Source: Neorhizobium sp. JUb45 (GTDB lineage Bacteria > Pseudomonadota > Alphaproteobacteria > Rhizobiales > Rhizobiaceae). Taken from it: a stretch of 64,000 nucleotides of DNA. Every line of letters begins with the position of its first letter. Positions within the stretch are counted from its first letter, which is position 1. Location of the stretch: NCBI RefSeq assembly GCF_004343585.1, contig NZ_SLYW01000005.1, forward strand, positions 1-64,000, written 5' to 3'. A model generated the notes under the pieces. The model was not told the origin of the DNA. It was given only the letters and a program-made list of their open reading frames with translations, and made no database searches. Below, piece by piece: positions 49,957 to 57,648 of this stretch. The position numbers were made by a program, and so were the translations under genes.

Positions 49957-50631
49957 ATGTCCATGAGAGCTATCATCGCATTTATCATCGCGTTGGGGCT
50001 GGTGATGCCGGCTGTTTCGTACGCGGAAGAGATGACCCTTGGCAGGGTGAACACGCAGCGGCTGAATATGCGTGCTGTGCCGACTACGAGCGGCGCGGTT
50101 CTAGCCGAACTGCCTATGGGCATGAAGGTCGTGCTTTTCAGTAAGCGAGTGGGCGATTGGCGAGAGATCGGGGTGCTGATCGATAACCAGACGAAGACTG
50201 GATGGGTGAGAGAGAAGTTTGTAGAGCAGCTATCCAGCAGCCCATTAAAACTGCCGTCTACATCGCCACCTCCCTCCACAACTCCGCGCTCGACGTATCG
50301 CTCTCCGCTTACCATAAGCGACACAGACCTTAACTGCCGAGAGAATATGATCGGGGGCGGGCTTAGTAGATGCGACTATACCATAACGGTGGAGTACAAT
50401 GGTGATGCCGATGTAGAGGGATCGTTCTCTGTAGACTGCGATGTCGAAGCGAAGATGGAGCAGAGAGATGATCTCTTCCCCAACCGTAAGACTTTTGACG
50501 GCTACGCCACCCTGTACGTAAATTCCGGTTACGGCAGTACTACCGTGGATGTCACCTTGACGCCGGGCATATCGATCGAGCCGATAGTAAGGGTGACTGT
50601 TGTGGATACGAGTTGCAGATACAACCGGTGA
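49957..50631 (+). CDS. Secreted SH3-domain protein with cysteine-bearing C-terminal domain
   Basis: 224 residues. Signal peptide 1-23 (ends SYA-EEM), one bacterial SH3 domain (about 28-92: VNTQRLNMRAVPTTSGAVLAEL ... GWVREKFVEQL, in part LNMRAVPTTSGAV), a Pro/Ser/Thr linker, then a beta-rich domain with four cysteines (NCRE, RCDY, DCDV, SCRY). Predicted periplasmic, cell-wall associated. Probably co-transcribed with the lipoprotein. Role unknown. Confidence 0.75.
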   Translation: MSMRAIIAFIIALGLVMPAVSYAEEMTLGRVNTQRLNMRAVPTTSGAVLAELPMGMKVVLFSKRVGDWREIGVLIDNQTKTGWVREKFVEQLSSSPLKLPSTSPPPSTTPRSTYRSPLTISDTDLNCRENMIGGGLSRCDYTITVEYNGDADVEGSFSVDCDVEAKMEQRDDLFPNRKTFDGYATLYVNSGYGSTTVDVTLTPGISIEPIVRVTVVDTSCRYNR

Positions 50632-50797
50632 CAGGGAAGTTGCTTCGAGGGGCCGTAGGGGGGGAAGCCAACACGGCCTTCTATCTGATTGGCCTCTCGA
50701 ATTTTTCGGGTAAAAAGCCGCCTCTATCCTAAAGGGTGTGGTAATTTATCTATATCTAAAATAGCAGGAATTAAGCCTGCATACGTCTGTTCTCCGA

Positions 50798-51703
50798 CTA
50801 AAACGGGGTGGTGTCATAGCCTTCTTCGTCCATCTCTTCCTGTTCAGGATGGGCAACTTCCATGCCGAGTTCATCTGCCAAATCCATCGCGAGCTTGGAT
50901 GCATTCCTACCAAAGTAACGGGCCATGACCATGGCCGCTAGTTCGGTGTTTTGGCTAAGCTTCGTGCCGAAGGTTTTTCGCATCCTCGCTGCCCATTCGT
51001 CAGCCTGCTGCTCAAGCCACGCTTGCCGATCGTCCTCATTGAACTCACCAGCCGTGCGCCCTTGGTAGGCGCGCAGCGCATCCTTCCAGCCTCTGTAGTC
51101 TTCTACGCTCTCACCGAGTGTCAGCTTCACCTTCCGCATGGTTGCGATCTGGCTAGTTGATACCCCCGCCATGCTGGCTTCCGTTGCCTTGGGAAACCGA
51201 CCTAACGTGACAAGTACCCACGCCCGATTGAGGCGTTGTCCAGGGGTCATGGCAAGCTTCGCCTTGGTGCTATCAGCGGCGGCCCATAGAGCCTTGTCTA
51301 GCGGACCCTGAACCCATTTGACGGGAACCTCCAATTCTTTCCCTGTTGCTGCCCCAAGGGCCGTGTAGGCAGTATGACGGTGATGACCATCGACCAACAG
51401 CGTATGTCCACCGCACCTCCAAACCGAGACTGGATCGAGTGCGCTTTCTCGCTTCAAAGCAGAGATTAACTCATTGACATGGTATTCGTCAGGCTTGTCA
51501 CCTCTGGACTGGAAGACGGTGGGCAGCACTTCGATTTCTGACGCAGGTAAACTGTCAGGTTCAGAGGGATTGTCCTTCTGACGCCCACGCGTCTCTTCAA
51601 GCATCTCGATGGCCTCGGAAAGAGAGGCGTTCCAAATCTCGGGGTTAAGTCGTGCGTATTCGTTCATTCTCGTCATATCTGGTTGGCTGAAGACCGATGC
51701 CAT
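50798..51703 (-). CDS. ParB/Srx (ParB-like nuclease) domain protein
   Basis: 301 residues. The ParB/Sulfiredoxin core (about 55-130) has the signature VDGHHRHTAYTAL; downstream a helical region with a helix-turn-helix-like ATEASMAGVSTSQIATMRKV. Lone ParB-like proteins of this kind occur on phages and plasmids as regulators, nucleases or NTPases. No ParA partner is present, so partition is unlikely. Opposite strand to the exported pair. Function unknown. Confidence 0.78.
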   Translation of the reverse strand: MASVFSQPDMTRMNEYARLNPEIWNASLSEAIEMLEETRGRQKDNPSEPDSLPASEIEVLPTVFQSRGDKPDEYHVNELISALKRESALDPVSVWRCGGHTLLVDGHHRHTAYTALGAATGKELEVPVKWVQGPLDKALWAAADSTKAKLAMTPGQRLNRAWVLVTLGRFPKATEASMAGVSTSQIATMRKVKLTLGESVEDYRGWKDALRAYQGRTAGEFNEDDRQAWLEQQADEWAARMRKTFGTKLSQNTELAAMVMARYFGRNASKLAMDLADELGMEVAHPEQEEMDEEGYDTTPF

Positions 51704-51827
51704 CGCCGTTCTATTCTATAAGTGAGTGGTAATTTAGGGCTTTAGGCGGTTCGCGCAGTTGCCACCGCAGGTGTACAATTTGTACAGCCTAAGGGCTGTA
51801 TAGGGTTGGCGGTTTAGGAGGATGTAG

Positions 51828-52556
51828 TTAGCTGTGCTGGATTGACGGGTAGTTGTTGGACTGTCGATCGGATGGATCAACCACACCGAAAGCCAGCCGT
51901 ATCGCTCTCGCAAGCCCCACCAGCTTCACCGCAGCGGAACCGTAATGCTTCTCGCTGGCAACCTCGGGCTTCGGGGTCTCGATCACATCGCCCATGTTGC
52001 GCTGTCGCTTCGCCTGATCGGCTTTGATCCTTGCCTGATAGATTGCCCTGACCAGCTTCGGCCAGCTTGGCGAGTTATCAGCCAGGCGAAGTTCAATGCC
52101 GTCCCATGACAGAACCTCGGCTGCCTCGTCCAGCATGAAGGGGGAGATTTGACCGCGAGCGAACTCTCTGCGGTTCTCTTGGTCAAGTGTGTCCAGCCAT
52201 TCGGCTGCAATGTCGAAATCATCTCCTTCGAAGCCGCCAAGTCGCCGTTCCTCGTCTTCGTCCAGAAGGTGGGCGAAGTAGACATCCCCGATGATCTTGA
52301 GCTGGGCTTCCGTCAGTTCCTCCAGCGAAGGCTCGTTAAGACGTGCCTGTCTCCTACGCTCCTGTTCGAACATCTCCGAGACCACACCGCTCTCAATCCG
52401 CAGCTTCTCAACCGCCTTGCGACGGTCCTGCGTGCCGAGAGATTTCCAGATTTGGGTCTTTTTCAGCACCTCATGGAGGTCTGCTGGCACCGGAGCGCGG
52501 AGATAATAGGTGCGATTTCTGAGGGTCAACCAAGGGTAAACGGTCACGTCTTCCAT
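51828..52556 (-). pseudogene. Truncated tyrosine integrase (DUF6538-type N-terminus only)
   Basis: 242 residues. The N-terminus (TLRNRTYYLRAPVPADLHEV ... KSLGTQDRRKA) is the arm-binding DUF6538-type region of large tyrosine integrases, followed by a helical segment. The catalytic domain (R...HxxR...Y) is absent: the frame stops at 51828 and the ParB-like gene begins 124 bases away, leaving no room. It cannot recombine DNA alone but might still bind arm sites. Its start lies beside the right arm repeats. Confidence 0.8.
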
Positions 52557-52560
52557 GCCT

Positions 52561-52584
52561 CGCTGTAGCAGTTCGCTGTAGCAG
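52561..52584 (+). repeat. Right tandem arm-like repeats
   Basis: Two copies of CGCTGTAGCAG separated by TT, same orientation as 47313-47336, directly upstream of the truncated integrase start. Confidence 0.6.
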
Positions 52585-52603
52585 ATGGAAGTTTAACCTA
52601 TTG

Positions 52604-52640
52604 AAAAACCAGTAGGTATTTGAATTACCTATAGGTTTTT
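52604..52640. repeat. 37-base near-perfect inverted repeat abutting the right direct repeat
   Basis: AAAAACC-AG-TAGGTA, seven-base centre, TACCTA-TA-GGTTTTT. Thirteen of fifteen positions per arm pair. It touches the core repeat that starts at 52640. It may be a bidirectional terminator or part of an attachment site. Confidence 0.6.
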
Positions 52641-52658
52641 GGTGCCCCGTGCCGACGT
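52640..52658 (+). repeat. Right direct repeat (putative attR core / element junction)
   Basis: TGGTGCCCCGTGCCGACGT; matches 47237-47255 at 18 of 19 bases. It lies between the truncated integrase and the complete prophage integrase. Confidence 0.65.
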
Positions 52659-52783
52659 AGCATGTTCGGCCAATTTCATAGAGATATCTTCCCCGCACCT
52701 ACATTGTGAGCCCCACTGAAAACGTTCGCGTTTTCGCACAACCGACCGCACCTTTGCATCGGCAAGATCGAACAGGATCACCG

Positions 52784-53653
52784 ATGAACATGACGTTCCG
52801 AACGACACCTCCGGCCACTGAAAATCGCATAGCTCGGAGCTTTGCGGAGACCGCAAAGAGCTACATGGAGCACGGCGGCGAGAGGAAATATCTCCAAAAC
52901 ATCCTGCCTCACCTAGGCGACCGTCTGCTTACAGAGATATTCCCGTTCGATGTTCGCCAGCTTGCCGACGAACTCTACCCGACGCAGACCAATGCAACAA
53001 AAAACCGGTGCGTTGTGACACCGGTACGCGCAGTCGTCTATCACGGCTATGACCGGGGCTGGGGGCCATCGACCCGCATCAAAAACTTCAAGCAAGAGAG
53101 ACCGCGCCGGAAGAAAGCCGCATCACAGGCATGGCTCGATGCGTTCGCGCGGCAGTGCGGCAAGGACAGACTGCCGCACCTGGCGGCGCTAATCCTCTTC
53201 ATGAGCCAGACCGGCGCAAGAGTGTCAGAAGCTGTGGCGCTGAAATGGCGAGAGGTCGATCTTGCAGGCCGTACAGTGCTTTTGGTCAAAACGAAAACAG
53301 ACCAGAATTCAATACGGTTTCTGACTGACCAGCTGATCTCTCGTCTCTATGAGCTAAGCCGCGACGCCGATCCTGACGAACTCGTTTTCAGATACAAAAA
53401 TCGTCATTCGGTCAATGAGCGAATATCCGCCGTCTGCAAACGTTCCGGCATATCGTACAAGCCGTCACACACCTGCGGCAGGCATGCGTTCGCGAACAAC
53501 ACTCTCGCCATGGGCGTGGACGTGAAGTCAGTCATGGACGCCGGCGGTTGGCGTAGCGCCGCTGTATTTCTGGGGACGTACGCCAACCCACGGAATGCGG
53601 GTAGGATCGTTGCGGATAAGCATAATCTCTATCAGTATGACAACGAACTCTAA
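52784..53653 (+). CDS. Tyrosine-type site-specific integrase
   Basis: 289 residues from ATG 52784 (an upstream in-frame GTG at 52706 is possible). The catalytic set is complete: Arg in TGARVSEAVALKW, Lys in LVKTKTDQ, HxxxR in HTCGRHAFAN, Trp in GGWRSAAVFL and the Tyr nucleophile in GTYANP. It is a compact integrase without a large arm-binding domain. It probably inserted the prophage to its right. It sits 125 bases from the junction repeat. Confidence 0.95.
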   Translation: MNMTFRTTPPATENRIARSFAETAKSYMEHGGERKYLQNILPHLGDRLLTEIFPFDVRQLADELYPTQTNATKNRCVVTPVRAVVYHGYDRGWGPSTRIKNFKQERPRRKKAASQAWLDAFARQCGKDRLPHLAALILFMSQTGARVSEAVALKWREVDLAGRTVLLVKTKTDQNSIRFLTDQLISRLYELSRDADPDELVFRYKNRHSVNERISAVCKRSGISYKPSHTCGRHAFANNTLAMGVDVKSVMDAGGWRSAAVFLGTYANPRNAGRIVADKHNLYQYDNEL

Positions 53654-53761
53654 GAAAGAAGCATAACCCGCCTTCACCGCTCATGACAATAATTTGGCCG
53701 TAAATCGCGTTTACCACAAGCTTCTGTTAAGGTTGGTATTGCAAACTTAACGTTGAAATGA

Positions 53762-54145
53762 ATGTATGCCGCAAATCACGCGATTCTGAGTTGCAACTTG
53801 CGCTTCTTTCATTATTTATGGATCATAGTTAAGTCGATCGTCTCGCTTATGACGCTCACCGGCCTGATCGGTGGGCTGAACGCCGATATCCCAGGCGTCA
53901 GCGACGACGAGTCAATGCAGGGGCTAATTGGTGCATGCAGTCGCGCATTGTTGTTTTCCATATGGCTTGCAACACACTACCCGGACGGCGTGATCATAGG
54001 TGTGGTCGCAGTTGCAGTGTGCATCACGCTCTATGAGCACATAAAAAACAGTCGTAGGGCAGCGTTCTTGGAACGCAAATCGCGCATCAAAGGTTTAACT
54101 GCTGTGAAGCGCAAACCTAGTACGAAGAAACGGAACAAAAGATGA
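53762..54145 (+). CDS. Small predicted membrane protein, first of an overlapping pair
   Basis: 127 residues; membrane segments near residues 15-38 and 75-93 (GVIIGVVAVAVCITLYEHI), then a very basic C-terminal tail (about ten Lys and Arg residues in the last 30). No domain recognised. No clear ribosome site; an in-frame ATG at 53849 would drop the first helix. Stop overlaps the next start (ATGATG, 54142-54145). Lies right after the integrase, a position where phages often carry accessory genes. Confidence 0.6.
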   Translation: MYAANHAILSCNLRFFHYLWIIVKSIVSLMTLTGLIGGLNADIPGVSDDESMQGLIGACSRALLFSIWLATHYPDGVIIGVVAVAVCITLYEHIKNSRRAAFLERKSRIKGLTAVKRKPSTKKRNKR

Positions 54146-54642
54146 TGATGTCTTACGGACCAATCATAATCGCGGTCAGCGTCATCGTGTTCTATCTCTA
54201 CCTCAAGGCCCGAGTATCGGCCTTCGTAGAGCCTGCACGCTTGGCACTTTTGGAGCGGGCCGACGAATTGTTGTCTCGCCACGACCTAACTACCGAACAC
54301 CGGAGGGTTGTCTGCTTCGGGGTAGAGAATGCTTACAGCACTAGCTTCGCTTGGATGATGGCCATCGGCTTTCTGCCGTCATGGATCTACCACAGGTTGA
54401 TCGGCGGTAAAGCGAAGGTGGTTCCGGTGAAGCGCGCGTACGACAATAAGATCACAGCGTTTCATCGCTTGGTAATCATATCAGCAATGGGCAGCAGCCC
54501 AGCCGCAATGCTCGTTTTCATGCTTTCTTTGCTGATCGCCGTACTCACCTACGTGCCATATAAGCGAGCTCTGGAACTGTTCCTAATCGATAAAGCCGCA
54601 CACGCGGCAGAGCGACCTAGACATGCCGCCTCCGCTCTCTGA
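54142..54642 (+). CDS. Predicted membrane protein, second of an overlapping pair
   Basis: 166 residues (starts MMMSYGPIIIAVSVIVFYLYL). Three membrane segments near residues 5-22, 68-84 and 112-134, with a cytoplasmic or periplasmic loop of about 45 residues between the first two. No domain recognised. Overlaps the previous gene by four bases and ends at a strong terminator, so the two form a closed unit of unknown function. Confidence 0.65.
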   Translation: MMMSYGPIIIAVSVIVFYLYLKARVSAFVEPARLALLERADELLSRHDLTTEHRRVVCFGVENAYSTSFAWMMAIGFLPSWIYHRLIGGKAKVVPVKRAYDNKITAFHRLVIISAMGSSPAAMLVFMLSLLIAVLTYVPYKRALELFLIDKAAHAAERPRHAASAL

Positions 54643-54653
54643 ACAGATAACTG

Positions 54654-54676
54654 ACCCCGCTTAAACGGGGTTTTTT
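54654..54676 (+). terminator. Intrinsic terminator after the membrane-protein pair
   Basis: CCCCG (54655-54659) pairs with CGGGG (54666-54670), extended by A-T, then a six-T run. Confidence 0.85.
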
Positions 54677-54872
54677 ATTGTCCGCCTGAGTTCGGCTACA
54701 TACCCGGGCACCAGCTTGGGAAGCTCGTTCCCTTCCCGCAGCACCAACAGGATAGCTGTAAAACCGCACTCGACCAGCAGGAGAAACGCGTTGCCGTCGG
54801 TAGCGCCTGTAAAACGCTCCCTTAGACTTATTCCCCTCATGGAACTTAAGCCCGCCACCACTGTTCAGGGTG

Positions 54873-55103
54873 ATGAAAAAAATAGCCTCACCCCGCGCTT
54901 CCTCGTCCGACAACTTCATCGAATGCCAAGAGGCTATCGAAGGGCAGCTTCAAGAGCTGATCGAAGAAGCGATTCGAGCGGGGTGGGGAAAAGCTGAGAC
55001 GCTTGCCGCCGTCATCGAAGTTGCGGAAAATCTCGCTCTAGGCATGGGCGAGGACCAAGAGCTTGCCGACCTGTTGGCGACAGTTAAGCGGATGACGGAT
55101 TGA
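54873..55103 (+). CDS. Small phage-associated hypothetical protein (76 aa)
   Basis: 76 residues from ATG 54873 behind AGGGTG. A single long acidic helical region (ECQEAIEGQLQELIEEAIRA, then WGKAETLAAVIEVAENLALGMG). Similar short helical proteins occur in rhizobial chromosomes and prophages, from memory; function unknown. First gene after the terminator. Confidence 0.65.
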   Translation: MKKIASPRASSSDNFIECQEAIEGQLQELIEEAIRAGWGKAETLAAVIEVAENLALGMGEDQELADLLATVKRMTD

Positions 55104-55156
55104 CTCGGCCAAGCATGAGAACATAATGAGAACGAAATCTAGCGATCGAGTTCTCC

Positions 55157-55468
55157 ATGACGAAAAGAAATGAAGCAGCATTTGACGATTGGTGGGCTTC
55201 GTTGCTCGCTGAAGACCGTCAGGCACTGGACAAAGTAGCGTGCCGCCGAGCGTTTATCGGCGGCTTCTGCGCAGGGGGAAAGCCCGAATACAAGCGCTTC
55301 GCTTTCACGGCAGGCAAGCGCCGCGTTACCGTTCTCGCACCTACGTATGGGGCAGCAAAGCGAAAAGCAGATGTTGCGCTTACGAAACGAGCGGAAGCCG
55401 CAGGGCTTTCGCCACCGAAATCTGGCTGGCGCCTTCAACCCGCAGCCGGGCGGGACGCCAGCCAATGA
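55157..55468 (+). CDS. Phage hypothetical protein (103 aa)
   Basis: 103 residues (MTKRNEAAFDDWWASLLAEDRQALDKVACRRAF...). Acidic N-terminal helix followed by a basic region and a Pro/Arg tail. No domain recognised. ATGA overlap with the following gene marks the start of a translationally coupled early cluster. Confidence 0.65.
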   Translation: MTKRNEAAFDDWWASLLAEDRQALDKVACRRAFIGGFCAGGKPEYKRFAFTAGKRRVTVLAPTYGAAKRKADVALTKRAEAAGLSPPKSGWRLQPAAGRDASQ

Positions 55469-55704
55469 GCTTGCCGACGCTCCAGGATTTTCGAGGCGAA
55501 AAGATCGACATGGTCTGCGACCGGTGCGACCGATATGGCGAATACGATCGCAAGGCCTTGGTTAAAAAGCTGGGAGCAAAAACACAGTTTGTCGAGCTGC
55601 GCCGGATCATGGCCATCGGCTGCGATCGTCGCGGGACCGACAAATGCGAGGCTCGCTTTCCTTGCCTTTTGCAAGCAAACATCCTGATTGAGAGGCGGAA
55701 ATGA
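55465..55704 (+). CDS. Phage hypothetical protein with cysteine pairs (79 aa)
   Basis: 79 residues from ATG 55465 (MSLPTLQDFRGEKIDMVCDRC). A CDRCDRYG knuckle and two further cysteines (GCDRRGTDKC) could bind zinc. Coupled on both sides by ATGA overlaps. Function unknown. Confidence 0.7.
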   Translation: MSLPTLQDFRGEKIDMVCDRCDRYGEYDRKALVKKLGAKTQFVELRRIMAIGCDRRGTDKCEARFPCLLQANILIERRK

Positions 55705-55907
55705 GCGACGAAGGCCGCACAACCGAGCTTGCTGGCTCAGGTCCATACATCCACTTTTGCAGCGTCGAAGGCTGCGGGAAGTGGGGCGGTTGGGGATTTC
55801 GCCGTGGGAACGCCGAACCCATCTGGTGGTGTCATGAGCACTATCCATACAAGCGCGGCACAGTTCGAAGCGAGGCGGCAGAGCTTGCAGACGGCCTATT
55901 GAAATAG
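55701..55907 (+). CDS. Phage hypothetical protein, Cys/His-rich (68 aa)
   Basis: 68 residues with possible zinc ligands HFCSVEGC and WWCHEHYP, and a Trp/Gly-rich centre (CGKWGGWGFRRG). Four-base overlap with the upstream gene. Function unknown. Confidence 0.7.
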   Translation: MSDEGRTTELAGSGPYIHFCSVEGCGKWGGWGFRRGNAEPIWWCHEHYPYKRGTVRSEAAELADGLLK

Positions 55908-55916
55908 ATTTTCGTC

Positions 55917-56264
55917 ATGGCCTGGCAGAAGAAATACCGGTGGGCCCAGACGTGGCCCGGTGAAGGCCTTGAAGACTGGATCGGTTACGACGGCGATATA
56001 TGCATCGGCCGCATCATGAGAGACAAGACCACGCACAGTAAGAAGAACCACTTCATGTGGAGCGGCGGCGCTGGTGGGCCTACTTTCAACAACCGTCTCC
56101 TACCGCACCAAGGCTGGGAGCCGGAACACTGGCAGGCCGCCAAGGCGGTCGAGGACTGGTACGACAAAATGCGCGAGCGGAACGGATTGCCTGAACGCAA
56201 AAAGACCCGCCGCCTGGTCAGGGCAGCGGGCACAGACTGGATATGCGTGAAGGCTAAAGTATAG
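55917..56264 (+). CDS. Phage hypothetical protein (115 aa)
   Basis: 115 residues, Trp-rich (WAQTWPGEGLEDWIGYDGD ... HFMWSGGAGGP), no membrane helix or known domain. Fourth gene of the early cluster, nine bases downstream. Ends just before the opposite-strand lysis block. Confidence 0.7.
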   Translation: MAWQKKYRWAQTWPGEGLEDWIGYDGDICIGRIMRDKTTHSKKNHFMWSGGAGGPTFNNRLLPHQGWEPEHWQAAKAVEDWYDKMRERNGLPERKKTRRLVRAAGTDWICVKAKV

Positions 56265-56272
56265 CGTGAAAA

Positions 56273-56761
56273 TCAACCTGTGGGAATAGCCGCACCGATC
56301 AGGATGCCCGCCACGAGTGCGCCGATGCCTACGGCAGCGACCATCGCCCATACCGCATTGCTTTTGAACCTATCCCCATCGACGCCGGGGGCGCTGAGGA
56401 ACAGCAAGCCGGCGATCAGAAAGGAATATGGCCAGAAGCCAGAGACTGCCGAGTCTGACCACGATTCCGGCCGACCATAGGCATTGAAGGCGATGACATA
56501 GACCCTCTGGCAGGCGACTACGAACCAGACTAGAAAGATGGCGAGGACAAGCTGCCATTCGCCTGTGTCGGCACTTTCTCGGAGCGCCCTGAATGCAGCC
56601 GGCCCCCATGTCACGGTGATGATGATGGCAGTTCCGAATGCCAGCGAGTTGAATACGTCTCGCAAAATGAGGGCTGGGACAAACATGGACGCAATCCAGT
56701 AGGCCAGAAAGGCAAGGACAGCGAACACAACGGCGCGGTTCGGGCTAAGGCGTCGGATCAT
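56273..56761 (-). CDS. Phage membrane protein (162 aa)
   Basis: 162 residues with about four or five membrane helices (VVFAVLAFLAYWIASMFVPAL, FGTAIIITVTWGPAAF, LVLAIFLVWFVVACQRVYV, and SNAVWAMVAAVGIGALVAGILIGAAI, the last quoted in part here). Immediately downstream of the lysis genes, so a holin or anti-holin role is possible but not shown. Confidence 0.65.
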   Translation of the reverse strand: MIRRLSPNRAVVFAVLAFLAYWIASMFVPALILRDVFNSLAFGTAIIITVTWGPAAFRALRESADTGEWQLVLAIFLVWFVVACQRVYVIAFNAYGRPESWSDSAVSGFWPYSFLIAGLLFLSAPGVDGDRFKSNAVWAMVAAVGIGALVAGILIGAAIPTG

Positions 56762-56764
56762 GTC

Positions 56765-56977
56765 TCAGTCTCCTGCTACGAGCCGGAGCACATTTCCTGT
56801 AAGCTCCTGGCGAATTTCCCATGACCGCCGCTCCGCTCGCTTGATGGCGAGATAGGTGCTTGTCTGCGCGGCGTCGATTTCTGCTTCCATGTCTTTGTCT
56901 CGATCGGCAGGTCGCACATTCTCGTGCGTGATCGGCTCTACGTGGGCGCGCAAAACGCTCCTGAGAAACCCCATCAT
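56765..56977 (-). CDS. Phage small hypothetical protein (70 aa)
   Basis: 70 residues from ATG 56977 (MMGFLRSVLRAHVEPITHEN), mostly helical and charged (DKDMEAEIDAAQTSTYLAIK). Overlaps the upstream gene by ATGA and ends three bases before the next gene. Function unknown. Confidence 0.65.
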   Translation of the reverse strand: MMGFLRSVLRAHVEPITHENVRPADRDKDMEAEIDAAQTSTYLAIKRAERRSWEIRQELTGNVLRLVAGD

Positions 56978-57255
56978 ATCCGCCCCTTTCCGCTTACAGC
57001 TGCAAGGAAGGCATCCAGTGAGCTTTGGGTTGTTCGGGCTATATCGAAGCCAGCTTTCGCTTCCTGCAAGCGGGCCTCGTACAGGTCTTTGATGAGAGCG
57101 TCCTTGGACGCCAACTCGATCTTGTGAGCCGCCCTCTCTCCCTTGATCTCGGTCCAGAGCTTCAGGACAACGAGGGCAAGAACGACGCATGTGGTGCCGA
57201 TGACACCTTGCGAAATGTAAGAGGCGGTGATGTCGCCGGCTATATCAGGTGGCAT
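56974..57255 (-). CDS. Phage membrane protein with coiled-coil tail, holin-like candidate
   Basis: 93 residues: one membrane helix (about 12-33: ISQGVIGTTCVVLALVVLKL) and a charged coiled-coil tail (EIKGERAAHKIELASKDALIKDLYEARLQEA, split). The size, single helix and place in the lysis block suggest a small holin or spanin accessory; not proven. Confidence 0.65.
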   Translation of the reverse strand: MPPDIAGDITASYISQGVIGTTCVVLALVVLKLWTEIKGERAAHKIELASKDALIKDLYEARLQEAKAGFDIARTTQSSLDAFLAAVSGKGRI

Positions 57256-57275
57256 CCGTCTCCGCGCCTTTCATT

Positions 57276-57527
57276 TCAAGAACCATCGCCAGCACCGTGC
57301 CTTCCGCATTCGTCGCGGTTCCAGACCTTGCCGGCGCAGAGGCGCACGACGGTGCGATCGATCTTCCGCTGATCCGCGTCTGTCGCGCCGCGGGCGCCGA
57401 TAAGATCAATCCCGACTGTCCGTCGAAGTCCGTCCACATCTGCCGGCCCGGAAGTCCCACAGCCTGCCAGCATCACGGCAGGCATCATAATCAAGAGCGC
57501 CTTGGTCAGCGCGTGAAGCTGCAGCAT
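57276..57527 (-). CDS. Phage lipoprotein, o-spanin (Rz1)-like
   Basis: 83 residues from ATG 57527 behind AAAGGC. Lipobox VMLAGC after a hydrophobic signal, then a short polar domain. It starts inside the preceding gene in another frame and shares 122 bases with it (57406-57527). That arrangement, next to an endolysin, is the hallmark of Rz/Rz1 spanin pairs. Assignment is by architecture. Confidence 0.65.
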   Translation of the reverse strand: MLQLHALTKALLIMMPAVMLAGCGTSGPADVDGLRRTVGIDLIGARGATDADQRKIDRTVVRLCAGKVWNRDECGRHGAGDGS

Positions 57528-57648
57528 TGTTCTGCCTTTCAGTTGACGTTCTGACGCTGTCGCCGCCGGCCCGGTAAATGGCGAACACGATGACAGAGAT
57601 GATGACGATGATGGCCACGAGGACGAGAGCGCGCGGGGTGGAGAACAT
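57406..57648 (-). CDS. Phage inner-membrane protein, i-spanin (Rz)-like
   Basis: 80 residues; N-terminal membrane anchor (LVLVAIIVIISVIVFAIY, about 8-25), then a polar, helix-prone periplasmic part (RTSTERQNNAAASRADQGAL) and a Cys pair (YDACRDAGRLWDFRAGRCG). The start ATG touches the endolysin stop. Shorter than most i-spanins, so the call depends on its overlap with the lipoprotein gene. Confidence 0.65.
   Translation of the reverse strand: MFSTPRALVLVAIIVIISVIVFAIYRAGGDSVRTSTERQNNAAASRADQGALDYDACRDAGRLWDFRAGRCGRTSTDSRD

Larger units (their letters stand above)
47237..52658. mobile_element. Putative 5.4-kb integrative element with truncated integrase
   Basis: Bounded by direct repeats TGGTGCCCCGTGCCGrCGT (18/19 identical) at 47237-47255 and 52640-52658. 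About 55-60 bases inside each end lies a tandem pair of the 11-base unit CGCTGTAGCAG (with variants), placed like integrase arm-binding sites. It contains an integrase missing its catalytic domain, a serine recombinase, an ATPase and three further cargo genes, with lower GC than the flanks in the left third. Element status is inferred from repeats, integrase remnant and cargo; no search was possible. Confidence 0.65.

Noticed and set aside
54716..54997. 93-codon frame overlapping the 76-residue phage gene
   Set aside because: No ribosome site; the product is Arg/Ser-rich and lacks structure, while the other frame has a good start.
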